From JAZLIL01 sp045617405 (GTDB taxonomy: Bacteria > Bacillota > Clostridia > Lachnospirales > Lachnospiraceae): DNA of 22,408 bases. The stretch is taken from positions 1-22,408 of the forward strand of contig JAZLIL010000115.1 in the NCBI GenBank assembly GCA_045617405.1, read 5' to 3'. The number at the start of each line of letters is the position of its first letter. The first letter of the stretch is position 1. The notes under the pieces are model-generated. The model saw only the letters and a list, made by a program, of their open reading frames with translations, had not been told where the DNA came from and ran no database searches. Below are positions 15,036 to 21,988 of the stretch, one piece after another. Both the position numbers and the translations under genes were made by a program.

Positions 15036-16496
15036 CTAACCGTTGTTTTCGATAACTCTGGTTGCGATTCTCCGGAATTCTTCTTCACTTTTCTGGGAGG
15101 AGAGCATGCTGTCGATGCGCTCATCGGAATAACCGCGTGTATCCTTGAGCCTCTTACGGCGAACGTCAGGTGAAGCGGTTACATACCATATTTCGTCACA
15201 GTACCGGCCGATCCCGGCTTCAATCAGAAGGGCTGTTTCGATGAACACCATCTCGCACCCTTCAAGCCGGCTCTTTTCAATCAGTCGGAGCATCTCGGCA
15301 ATGACACTCGGATGAGTGAGGTCATTCAATTTGGCCAGTTTTTCGGAATTATTGAAAACAATTGATGAGAGAGCTTTCCTGTCAATCTCGCCGTCTTCCT
15401 GAAGTATTTCTTCCCCGAAGAACGAAACGACATCATTAAAAGAGCTTCCGCCCTTTTTCATCTGTTCCCTTGCAATCTCGTCTGTGCTGATTACGCAGAC
15501 ATCGTGATCTTTGCAAAGCTGTTCGATTATGTAGCTTTTACCGGAACCGACACCCCCGGTGATTCCGATTACTTTCATGCTGTTTGCAGTGCGATTTGCT
15601 AAGAACTCCTCAGGGTTATCCGCATTTTGCAAAGCCACGTTCTCCTCAATACTATCCGCATTGAGAATGACTGTCTTCTCCTCATTTTCACAAAATTCGA
15701 TTATTTCAGCTATTGCATCGTGATTGTTGTCAGAAAGTGTGATGCGGTCTGCACTTGCCTTTACAGCGTCAGCCGCATTTTTCATCGCAAAACCGATACC
15801 TGCCGCTTTTATCATCGGAATGTCGTTCTCCGCATCGCCGACGGCAACAGTGTCACAAACCGGGATTTTTAACAGCTCTGCAAGAATATGAAGAGCTGCT
15901 CCTTTGTCAATGCCCTTTTTTACCACTTCGAGGAATATTCTGTCAGAAAAATAGGCGTCGCATTCAGGGAAACCGCTAAGTACGAACTCGCGAAATGAGA
16001 CAAGCTTTTCATATTCATGAAGCTCAGTAAGAAGAAGCTTGCAGGAGGGAGCATCATAGCCGTCAAAGTCGTCGATGATGCGTTTTTTCAGAAAACGTTT
16101 TTGGCAGTAATCATCAATCAGCGCATCGTTAAAGCGCGGGACGGTGATGACCTCAAAGTTCGTGTAGATCTGAGCGTGGATTCCGCGTCGGCAGGCTTCC
16201 CGGCCAATCGCATGAATTTCGAACGGTTCAAGCTGAGACCGGGTGGCAATTACGGTAGAGGTGTAAAGGTCGACAATAACGCAGCCGTTGAAGGCGAGAG
16301 CGTAGCATCCGGGGCGGTTGAGACCGAGCATTTTTGAAAGGGTGATTGCACTTCCTGTGGACCTTCCCGTGCTCAGGATAATCTTGTTTCCTTTGTCAAG
16401 AGCATCATGAAGAGCCTTCCGGTTTCTTTCGGAAAGAGTCTTGTCGTCACACAATAGTGTGCAGTCTATATCAATAAAAAAGGCTTTCATTATCAT
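15036..16496 (-). CDS. coaE: Fusion of Cof-type HAD phosphatase and dephospho-CoA kinase
   Basis: A 486-residue two-domain protein. Residues 1-270 are a Cof-type HAD-IIB hydrolase: motif I D9-I-D11-C-T (usual G replaced by C), motif II ILSTGRSTGS, motif III Lys near VKKGIDKGAALHIL, and motif IV VAVGDAENDIPMIKAAG. After a linker (about 270-306) the CoaE domain begins at residue 307 with MKVIGITGGVGSGKS (P-loop). It continues STDEIAREQM, DRKALSSIVFNN, LTHPSVIAEM, FIETALLIEAG and WYVTASPDVRRKRL. CoaE phosphorylates dephospho-CoA in the last step of CoA synthesis. The domain stops at RVIENNG, about 15-20 residues earlier than usual. The start is the ATG at 16494-16496, behind GGAG; an upstream extension to 16592 lacks support. 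There is no ribosome binding site before residue 307, so a separate CoaE product is unlikely. Convergent with comEC. Confidence 0.88.
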   Translation of the reverse strand: MIMKAFFIDIDCTLLCDDKTLSERNRKALHDALDKGNKIILSTGRSTGSAITLSKMLGLNRPGCYALAFNGCVIVDLYTSTVIATRSQLEPFEIHAIGREACRRGIHAQIYTNFEVITVPRFNDALIDDYCQKRFLKKRIIDDFDGYDAPSCKLLLTELHEYEKLVSFREFVLSGFPECDAYFSDRIFLEVVKKGIDKGAALHILAELLKIPVCDTVAVGDAENDIPMIKAAGIGFAMKNAADAVKASADRITLSDNNHDAIAEIIEFCENEEKTVILNADSIEENVALQNADNPEEFLANRTANSMKVIGITGGVGSGKSYIIEQLCKDHDVCVISTDEIAREQMKKGGSSFNDVVSFFGEEILQEDGEIDRKALSSIVFNNSEKLAKLNDLTHPSVIAEMLRLIEKSRLEGCEMVFIETALLIEAGIGRYCDEIWYVTASPDVRRKRLKDTRGYSDERIDSMLSSQKSEEEFRRIATRVIENNG

Positions 16497-16528
16497 TTTC
16501 ACGTCTCCACGGCCGTTATTATGATGAG

Positions 16529-16557
16529 ATTGTATCAGAAATGCCGGCAAAAATAAA
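16529..16557 (-). promoter_or_regulatory. Possible promoter for the HAD-CoaE gene
   Basis: On the minus strand there is a -10-like TACAAT (16529-16534), with a weak TTTATT 17 nt upstream (16552-16557). The leader would be about 25 nt. Confidence 0.4.
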
Positions 16558-16620
16558 GAATTGACGGCTGAAACTTTACTAACGCCGGACACAAAAAATG
16601 TCTGCTTTTAAACATAGTGC

Positions 16621-16694
16621 CTGCGGTGATTGGTGCATCAGGACAGAGCGGACCTTTTATGATTTCATTTTTGTCGAAGTGACTGCGGTGATTG
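16621..16694 (+). repeat. 12-bp direct repeat upstream of the MBOAT promoter
   Basis: CTGCGGTGATTG occurs at 16621-16632 and 16683-16694, 62 bp apart. The second copy ends inside the -35 box of the promoter that follows. Confidence 0.7.
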
Positions 16695-16720
16695 ACACCG
16701 GGTGCGTGATAGTTTAAAAT
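16692..16720 (+). promoter_or_regulatory. Strong sigma-A promoter for the MBOAT gene
   Basis: Perfect -35 TTGACA (16692-16697), a 17-nt spacer and -10 TAAAAT (16715-16720). The predicted transcript start is near 16727. Confidence 0.8.
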
Positions 16721-16744
16721 CATTAAGACAGATTTTCGTAAGAT

Positions 16745-18298
16745 ATGTCTGTCTCAGGGGGAAATAATCCTTACGCAAAGAATCTGAGGGGATTTAGTGC
16801 TGTGGTATTTTCAAGCTTACTTTTTGTTTTTGCGTTTTTATCAATCAATCTTTTAATATATATTGTAGTTCCGAAATGTCTCAAGAATGCCGTACTCATC
16901 GCTTTTTCGATCATTTTCTATGCGTGGAGCGGTCCGAAGTACCTCATTCTTCTTCTTTTGGTCGTTCTTGTCAGCTATCTTTGCGGAATTCTTACCGACA
17001 GGTCGTACAAGAAATCACTGGGAAAGAAAAAGAAGGATATAAAGGGCAGACCCGGTAGATTCTGGTGTGTTCTCTGCGTGGTTCTTCTTATTCTGGTCCT
17101 CGGATTTTTCAAGTACACGGGCTTCTTCATTGAAAACATTTTCATCGCACTGGGAATTGAGGGTGTGAGCACTGTTGTCAGCCTGCCGTTCACGGGTGTG
17201 AGCTTTGATGCTGCGAATATCGTTCTGCCGATCGGTATCTCGTTTTACATTTTTCAGCTTCTTTCCTATAATATTGATGTCTACAGACGTGATACAAAGG
17301 TCCAGAAGAACTATTTTAAACTTCTTCTGTATGCGGGACTGTTTCATCAGTGTATTGCGGGACCTATTGTCCGCTATGACACAATTGCTGCAGAAATTGA
17401 TGACAGAAGCGTTAACGCAGAGGATATTTTCTACGGAATAAGGAGATTTGCAATCGGTCTTGCCAAAAAGGCTCTTCTCGCAAATGCCTGTGCAAAGATT
17501 GCCGACAATATTCTTCCTTCTGACATTGCGGGACTTGGTGGGACGTCAACTGCAGCACTCTGGCTGGGAATGGTCTACTACACACTTCAGATTTATCTCG
17601 ACTATTCCGCTTATTCAGACATGGCGATTGGCATGGGGCGCATGATCGGATTTCACTATCTTGAGAACTTCGATTACCCCTACATTGCAAGGAGCGTTCG
17701 TGATTTCTGGAGACGCTGGCACATCTCACTTTCTACGTTCTTCAGGGACTATGTTTATATACCTCTCGGTGGCAACAGATGCAGTAAATTCAGGTGGGTC
17801 TTTAACATGCTCGTTGTCTGGCTGCTGACAGGATTCTGGCACGGTGCAAGCTGGAACTTCGTGCTGTGGGGAATTTTCTACTTCGTTCTTCTTGTGATTG
17901 AAGGACTGATTTTAAAGAAGATGAAGCTGCCGCCGGTAATTGGCAACATCTACGCGCTTTTGATTGTACTTCTCGGGTGGGTACTTTTCAGATTCGATGA
18001 TTTTGAACTGCTGCAGGGTGTCATTTTCGGAATGTTCGGACAGGGTGTCGCAATTTCGTCAATAGAAGTGAAGACGTGTCTTCTTAATAACTGCTTCTTC
18101 CTTCCGGTGGCAATCGTGGCATGTACACCGCTTGCAAAAGTTGTAAGGGCGAAAATACTTGAGAGTACTGAAAAAAGTGGGAAGACGGCGATGTGGTTCA
18201 GAATTCCCGATGCAATTCTTCCGGCAGCGCTTATTGCACTTTCGACGGCAGCACTTGTAGGAAACAGCTACAATCCGTTCCTCTACTTCAGATTCTAG
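16745..18298 (+). CDS. MBOAT-family O-acyltransferase (AlgI/DltB-like)
   Basis: A polytopic membrane acyltransferase, 517 residues from the ATG at 16745. MBOAT proteins of the AlgI type move an acyl group, usually acetyl, across the membrane onto an extracellular polymer through an SGNH/AlgX-type partner. Family signatures are VVFSSLLFVFAFLS near the N-terminus, IVLPIGISFYIFQLLSYNID, YYTLQIYLDYSAYSDMAIGM, FWRRWHISLSTFFRDYVYIP (His326) and WLLTGFWHGASWNFVLWG (catalytic His366). The start is uncertain. The ATG has no clear ribosome binding site, whereas an in-frame GTG at 16802 has GAGGGG 10 nt upstream and would give MVFSSLLF, the usual AlgI-like N-terminus. A strong promoter lies just upstream. 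The partner gene follows after 214 bp containing the 37-bp repeats. The acceptor polymer is unknown. Confidence 0.92.
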   Translation: MSVSGGNNPYAKNLRGFSAVVFSSLLFVFAFLSINLLIYIVVPKCLKNAVLIAFSIIFYAWSGPKYLILLLLVVLVSYLCGILTDRSYKKSLGKKKKDIKGRPGRFWCVLCVVLLILVLGFFKYTGFFIENIFIALGIEGVSTVVSLPFTGVSFDAANIVLPIGISFYIFQLLSYNIDVYRRDTKVQKNYFKLLLYAGLFHQCIAGPIVRYDTIAAEIDDRSVNAEDIFYGIRRFAIGLAKKALLANACAKIADNILPSDIAGLGGTSTAALWLGMVYYTLQIYLDYSAYSDMAIGMGRMIGFHYLENFDYPYIARSVRDFWRRWHISLSTFFRDYVYIPLGGNRCSKFRWVFNMLVVWLLTGFWHGASWNFVLWGIFYFVLLVIEGLILKKMKLPPVIGNIYALLIVLLGWVLFRFDDFELLQGVIFGMFGQGVAISSIEVKTCLLNNCFFLPVAIVACTPLAKVVRAKILESTEKSGKTAMWFRIPDAILPAALIALSTAALVGNSYNPFLYFRF

Positions 18299-18361
18299 GG
18301 ATATGAAAACACAGACGGAAAATTAGATAGTGATGTTTGCGGATTAATAATCTGACATGAG

Positions 18362-18509
18362 TATATGAGTAATACGGGAAAGAAAATCCGGACATAAATA
18401 TATGGGTAATACGGAAAATAAAATTCGGACATAAATATATGAGTAATACGGGAATGAAAATCCCTGCAGGAATATTTTAGTAATACGGAAAAGAAAATCC
18501 GGACAGGAA
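18362..18509 (+). repeat. Four tandem 37-bp repeats abutting a start codon
   Basis: Units at 18362-18398, 18399-18435, 18436-18472 and 18473-18509, with no spacers. All share GTAATACGG (18369, 18406, 18443 and 18480) and an A-rich segment. A fifth, degenerate unit begins at 18510 (TATATG) and contains the ATG of the next gene. Units 1-3 each begin with an ATG opening a mini-ORF of 10-13 codons (18365-18397, 18402-18434, 18439-18480). Units 1 and 2 differ at about four positions. Units 3 and 4 end in CAGGAA or ACAGGAA rather than ACATAAA. Confidence 0.9.
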
Positions 18510-18512
18510 TAT

Positions 18513-20015
18513 ATGGATAAGAATAAGAAAGATAAACTTAACAGAGCAAAGCGATGTGCGCAGATTATCGGGATAGTCTGTTTCGTGATTGTTATGGCAG
18601 CGGGGACGGTGATTGGTGCGCTGTACTTCCTGCGCCCGCAGTTTTCGGCACAGGAGAACAGAATGCTTGAAGAGTTTCCCGAGATTACCGTCGAGAGCGT
18701 GATTGAGGGAGAGTTTTTCGAAGATCTTTCCACGTGGTACGCTGATACCTATCCATTCAGGGAAGAACTTATGAGTGTCGACAAGGCAATCGAGGAGGCC
18801 TACGGAATAAGAACGACGATGGTAATCGGCAACGGAACAAAGACCGCTGATGAAATCCCCGATATAGAAAAGGCACTTGCGGAAAAGGAGGCAAGAAAGC
18901 AGGCGGAGCAGGCGGAAGCTCGTAATATGGAGCCTGAGGTAAAGTACGAGGTCGCAGAAGCTCAGAAGGGAGACCGGAAAACAAATGAAGCACCGGACGA
19001 ACCGGAAGTACCTGCAGTAATCGAAGATTCTGAGGAACCGGAAGAACCTAAGGAACCGGAGGAGCCTCAGACACAGGAGGAGATTGACAAGGGTATTCTT
19101 GAACTTGAGGAAGCAATCCGTGAGCAGATTCAGGATGGACTTTATGTGGATGGCGGAAAGGGTTTCACGCGCTATTACTTCAGCAAGAACGCCGACCGCT
19201 ACATCGAGCTGGTCAGCAATGTCGCTGATAAGCTTGAAGGCGAGACAACGGTTTACAACATTCTCATTCCGAACAGCACGCCTGTATCTCAGGATAAGAC
19301 CACAGTCGATGGCCTTGAGTGCAGTGATGAAGAGCTTGCCATAGCCTACTACTATGCGATGATGAGTGATAATGTTCACACAGTAGACGGCTTCAGTACA
19401 CTTTTCAATCATCGTGACGAGTATCTCTACTTCAGAACCGACCACCACTGGACGCAGCTGGGCGCCTACTATGTTTACAGGGAACTCATGAAGGACAAGG
19501 GTTACATTCCTCATGACATTTCCTACTATGACGTTATTGATCAGGGACCTTTCCTTGGAACGTACTACTCGACGAGCAAGAGCAAGGAAATGAAAAACAA
19601 CCCCGACAACGTTATTTCGTATGTTCCCCGCGGCACAAACGATCTGACCTACTACGACAAGAGTAAGGTCGCTCACAAGTGGAATGTTGTCTGCGACTAC
19701 TCAAAGAAGGGAATCGAGACAAAGTACTGGTGCTACATCGGAAGTGATCAGCCGTATGCTGAGATCGAAAATCCGCAGATAACAAACGGAAGCAGCGTGG
19801 TCCTTGTAAAGGAGTCCTTTGGCAACTGTTTTGCGCCGTTCCTTGTCGATCACTACCAGCATGTCTACATCGTTGACTACAGGTACTACTACGGTGACAT
19901 CTTGAAGCTCGTGGAAGAGAAGAAGCCCGACGATCTTATCATTTTAAATAACATCTCGATTATCAGTGCAGATAAGATAATGAACTGGCTTATAAAGGGC
20001 TTTGACGGTGAATAG
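18513..20015 (+). CDS. DHHW/AlgX-like membrane-anchored O-acetylation protein
   Basis: A 500-residue protein of the DHHW family, related to AlgX/AlgJ SGNH-like acetyltransferases that act outside the membrane with an MBOAT partner. One N-terminal membrane helix spans about residues 16-39. QENRMLEEFPEIT and WYADTYPFREELMSVDKAI follow, which are typical of the family. The signature D310-H311-H312-W313 (FRTDHHWTQLGAYYVYREL) supplies the Asp and His, and S435 in VLVKESFGNCFAPFLVDHY is the likely nucleophile. Between residues 157 and 190 is an acidic Pro/Glu-rich segment (EEPEEPKEPEEP) that probably acts as a spacer and is not part of the usual core. The ATG follows ACAGGAA (AGGA with a 6-nt gap), itself part of the 37-bp repeat array. 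It is probably co-transcribed with the MBOAT gene. Confidence 0.88.
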   Translation: MDKNKKDKLNRAKRCAQIIGIVCFVIVMAAGTVIGALYFLRPQFSAQENRMLEEFPEITVESVIEGEFFEDLSTWYADTYPFREELMSVDKAIEEAYGIRTTMVIGNGTKTADEIPDIEKALAEKEARKQAEQAEARNMEPEVKYEVAEAQKGDRKTNEAPDEPEVPAVIEDSEEPEEPKEPEEPQTQEEIDKGILELEEAIREQIQDGLYVDGGKGFTRYYFSKNADRYIELVSNVADKLEGETTVYNILIPNSTPVSQDKTTVDGLECSDEELAIAYYYAMMSDNVHTVDGFSTLFNHRDEYLYFRTDHHWTQLGAYYVYRELMKDKGYIPHDISYYDVIDQGPFLGTYYSTSKSKEMKNNPDNVISYVPRGTNDLTYYDKSKVAHKWNVVCDYSKKGIETKYWCYIGSDQPYAEIENPQITNGSSVVLVKESFGNCFAPFLVDHYQHVYIVDYRYYYGDILKLVEEKKPDDLIILNNISIISADKIMNWLIKGFDGE

Positions 20016-20104
20016 TCGTTTCGCTTGATTAATGTGCGAGAACCCGATAATGATTTCGGCAACGTGACGAAATGTATCTCGGTCACGGTATTGTCAATTT
20101 CTCC

Positions 20105-20132
20105 TTGCATTTTTGTAAAAAGATGATAAACT
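20105..20132 (+). promoter_or_regulatory. Probable promoter of the tRNA-Ser gene
   Basis: TTGCAT (20105-20110), a 16-nt spacer and TAAACT (20127-20132), 11 nt before the first base of the tRNA. Confidence 0.5.
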
Positions 20133-20143
20133 ATTAGCGTTGT

Positions 20144-20229
20144 GGAACGGTATCGAAGTGGTCATAACGGCCCTGACTCGAAATCAGGTAGTCCTCACGG
20201 GCTCGTGGGTTCGAATCCCACCCGTTCCG
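20144..20229 (+). tRNA. tRNA-Ser (anticodon CGA)
   Basis: An 86-nt class II tRNA. The acceptor stem is GGAACGG (20144-20150) / CCGTTCC (20222-20228), with discriminator G at 20229. The anticodon arm CCTGA-CTCGAAA-TCAGG gives anticodon CGA, reading UCG. A long variable arm follows (TAGTCCTCACGGGCTC), then the T arm GTGGG-TTCGAAT-CCCAC. The 3' CCA is not encoded. The long variable arm and discriminator G are typical of serine tRNAs. Confidence 0.95.
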
Positions 20230-20230
20230 T

Positions 20231-20275
20231 AAAGCCGCAAAGCCTTGAAAACACTGGGCTTGCGGCTTTTTCTTT
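20231..20275 (+). terminator. Rho-independent terminator after tRNA-Ser
   Basis: AAAGCCGCAAAGCC (20231-20244) pairs with GGCTTGCGGCTTTT (20257-20270), with a 12-nt loop, followed by a T-rich tail. Confidence 0.88.
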
Positions 20276-20632
20276 CTTCTGAATGAATCTCAAATCACCT
20301 TGATTTTACCCGATTTTCTTGATAATTCTTGCTTATTTTCGCCTAATCTTTTCCTAGTCAAAGCTAGTCAAAAAGTCAGTGTTTATGCGGCTTTCAGCGA
20401 TTCTGCAAAATGCTTGTTATATTTCTTTGTCGTCAGAATTGTCGTCAAAAGCCTGGATTTTTGCGGTTAAAGTTACAACTATATCGCAAAAATGCCAAGC
20501 CTGGCAAAATCATCTCGCCGCCAACACTGTGATTTTGACGCATTTTCGAAATGCTGATGCAAAACTGTTCTGTCACACCAATTGACCAATACGACAAAAT
20601 GTAAAAAATAACAAAAGATATGTAATATATAG
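20276..20632 (+). other. AT-rich stretch without an intact gene; possible remnant of an integrated element
   Basis: No intact coding frame on either strand has a ribosome binding site or recognisable protein. It holds short repeated words: CTAGTCAAA-type copies at about 20355-20375 and two copies of TTGTCGTCA at about 20427-20450. On the minus strand a short open segment ends with TTKKYNKHFAESLKAA and a stop at about 20390, preceded by stop codons further upstream. This looks like a decayed gene end, possibly a tyrosine integrase, but the assignment is weak. The location directly 3' of a tRNA gene is where integrative elements often insert. Confidence 0.35.
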
Positions 20633-20661
20633 TTGACAAAAAGCGTACGGTGTATTATTAT
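20633..20661 (+). promoter_or_regulatory. Strong sigma-A promoter for the membrane protein / XRE pair
   Basis: Perfect -35 TTGACA (20633-20638), a 17-nt spacer and -10 TATTAT (20656-20661). The leader is about 67 nt to the ATG at 20735. Confidence 0.8.
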
Positions 20662-20734
20662 ACACTACAGAAAGCAGTTCGAAGTGCTGCTAATAAAACA
20701 GTATAAGGCGTTGCCGGAAATGGAGAAAATTATT

Positions 20735-21763
20735 ATGACATCAGGAGTAAAGGCATTATCAAAGAAAAGTAAGCTTGGCGTTCTTGCGGTAGTACTGGCA
20801 GTGGTTCTGCTGGCATCTGCAATCTGTCTCGGAACACTTTCGGGAGAGTATGTCAACTTAAGACAGATGATTGTAGCTGAAGACGGACAATGCGCCGTTC
20901 TTCCGGTTACAGCGGAACTTGAGGTAGAAAAGGAAGGCAGGTATGTTTTCGATGGAGGCTGGTCGACAGACAAAGACGGCTTTATTACAGGGCTATACGT
21001 GACGGCTTCGGACGGAAGCGAACCTTTTGCTATGACGGCCGACAGCTGTGATTTCAGATCGGAGAGGATAGAGCTTCCTGCCGGTATCTGCACTGTAACG
21101 TTGGAGTTCCTTACGAATGCACTTCAGGCGGAAGAATTCTGCCGGGTGCACAATCTTCCCGAAGTATCTTCAATTAGTGACTATACGTTTGCTAAAGACG
21201 GAACCTGGACTGTTGACTACGAAGTCGGTATTACCGTAAATCCTGTTGCGCCTTATGCCCTCGGGCTCATTTTCGGAGGTATCATCGGATGTATAATTGC
21301 AGCTATTGTATTGTTTATCACAAGGAATGGTGAATCCGCGAAATGTGAGTTTGATGAGCGTCAGGAAGCAATTCGCGGAACCGGCTACAAATACGGCTTT
21401 GTCACTCTTGTTTCTTATATGGTGCTTTGGATGATTTTCGATCTGTTTGAAGTGGAATTACCGTTTACAAGAGTAATCGGAAGCTTCATCGGAATCATAA
21501 TCGCTTTCGCCGTTGCAATTACGTATTGGATTATTAATGATGCCTACTTCTCGTTAAATGACAATAAACCGCGTCTGATGATTGCTTTTTCGTTAATATC
21601 CGTTGCAAATATCATTATAGGTGTTATTAATGCAATTGAAGGAAGATGTGTTGAGAACGGAAAGCTTACTATAGGCTCGCTTAACATTATCTGCAGCATT
21701 TTGCTTCTCTATGTTTTTGTTGTGATTCTTATCAGACAGAGACTTGCCGCGAAGGAGGACTGA
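20735..21763 (+). CDS. Six-helix membrane protein of unknown function (DUF2178-like C-terminus)
   Basis: A 342-residue membrane protein. I do not recognise the whole. TM1 is at about residues 13-33, followed by an extracytoplasmic region of about 135 residues that looks beta-rich (ELEVEKEGRYVFDGGW, GLYVTASDGSEPFAM). TM2 is at about 172-195 (ALGLIFGGIIGCIIAAIVLF). A short cytoplasmic segment CEFDERQEAIRGTGYKYGF precedes four more helices. The DERQ-x-x-RG-x-G-YKY pattern resembles small membrane proteins, including DUF2178-like ones, that often sit beside XRE regulators. The ATG at 20735 has GGAG 9 nt upstream; a TTG at 20633 is the promoter -35 box and cannot be the start. The XRE gene follows after 2 bp. 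A 134-bp piece of this gene is duplicated downstream at 21989-22122. Confidence 0.75.
   Translation: MTSGVKALSKKSKLGVLAVVLAVVLLASAICLGTLSGEYVNLRQMIVAEDGQCAVLPVTAELEVEKEGRYVFDGGWSTDKDGFITGLYVTASDGSEPFAMTADSCDFRSERIELPAGICTVTLEFLTNALQAEEFCRVHNLPEVSSISDYTFAKDGTWTVDYEVGITVNPVAPYALGLIFGGIIGCIIAAIVLFITRNGESAKCEFDERQEAIRGTGYKYGFVTLVSYMVLWMIFDLFEVELPFTRVIGSFIGIIIAFAVAITYWIINDAYFSLNDNKPRLMIAFSLISVANIIIGVINAIEGRCVENGKLTIGSLNIICSILLLYVFVVILIRQRLAAKED
21332..21465 (+). repeat. Source copy of a 134-bp duplication
   Basis: This part of the membrane gene recurs at 21989-22122 (offset 657 bp) with four mismatches, at 21337, 21387, 21434 and 21460. It encodes ESAKCEFDERQ through the third membrane helix. Confidence 0.9.
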
Positions 21764-21765
21764 AT

Positions 21766-21981
21766 ATGAAAAATCTGAATCTGAAGGCGGCAAGGGCCGC
21801 AAAGGATATGTCACAGGACGATCTTGCCAGGGCTTGTAATGTTTCGCGGCAGACAATCAATGCAATCGAGAAAGGTGATTATAATCCTACGATAAAATTA
21901 TGTAGAACTATATGCAGGGTTCTCGGGAAGACTCTCGACGAACTTTTCTGGGAGGATGATCAACTACCCCCTACACTTTAA
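21766..21981 (+). CDS. XRE-family helix-turn-helix transcriptional regulator
   Basis: A 71-residue single-domain DNA-binding protein of the Cro/C1 type. The sequence MKNLNLKAARAAKDMSQDDL, then VSRQTINAIEKGDYNPTIKL and LGKTLDELFWEDD, matches the short YozG-like regulators that usually lie beside small membrane protein genes. It has a good ribosome binding site (GGAGG, 21754-21758) and begins 2 bp after the membrane gene, so the two form a co-translated pair. Relatives normally end at about ELFWEE. The extra residues QLPPTL run into sequence just before the duplicated fragment, suggesting that the 3' end was altered by the rearrangement. It probably controls its own operon; no operator can be assigned with confidence. 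Confidence 0.9.
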   Translation: MKNLNLKAARAAKDMSQDDLARACNVSRQTINAIEKGDYNPTIKLCRTICRVLGKTLDELFWEDDQLPPTL

Positions 21982-21988
21982 GTCATGC

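Noticed and set aside
18362..18509. The 37-bp repeats as a CRISPR array
   Set aside because: The units are directly adjacent with no spacers, degenerate, and next to no cas genes. They are simple tandem repeats.
18477..19676. A 399-codon open frame on the minus strand
   Set aside because: It lies entirely opposite the DHHW gene, has no family resemblance and arises from the codon composition of the plus-strand gene.
20063..20087. CGTGAC/GTCACG inverted repeat after the DHHW gene as a terminator
   Set aside because: It has only a 6-bp stem and no T run follows, so there is no support for termination.
20445..20639. A 64-codon minus-strand frame as a gene
   Set aside because: It has no ribosome binding site and no recognisable motif, and overlaps the promoter of the next gene.
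20633..20734. A TTG start at 20633 for the membrane protein
   Set aside because: The TTG is the -35 hexamer TTGACA of a strong promoter, upstream of the transcript start.
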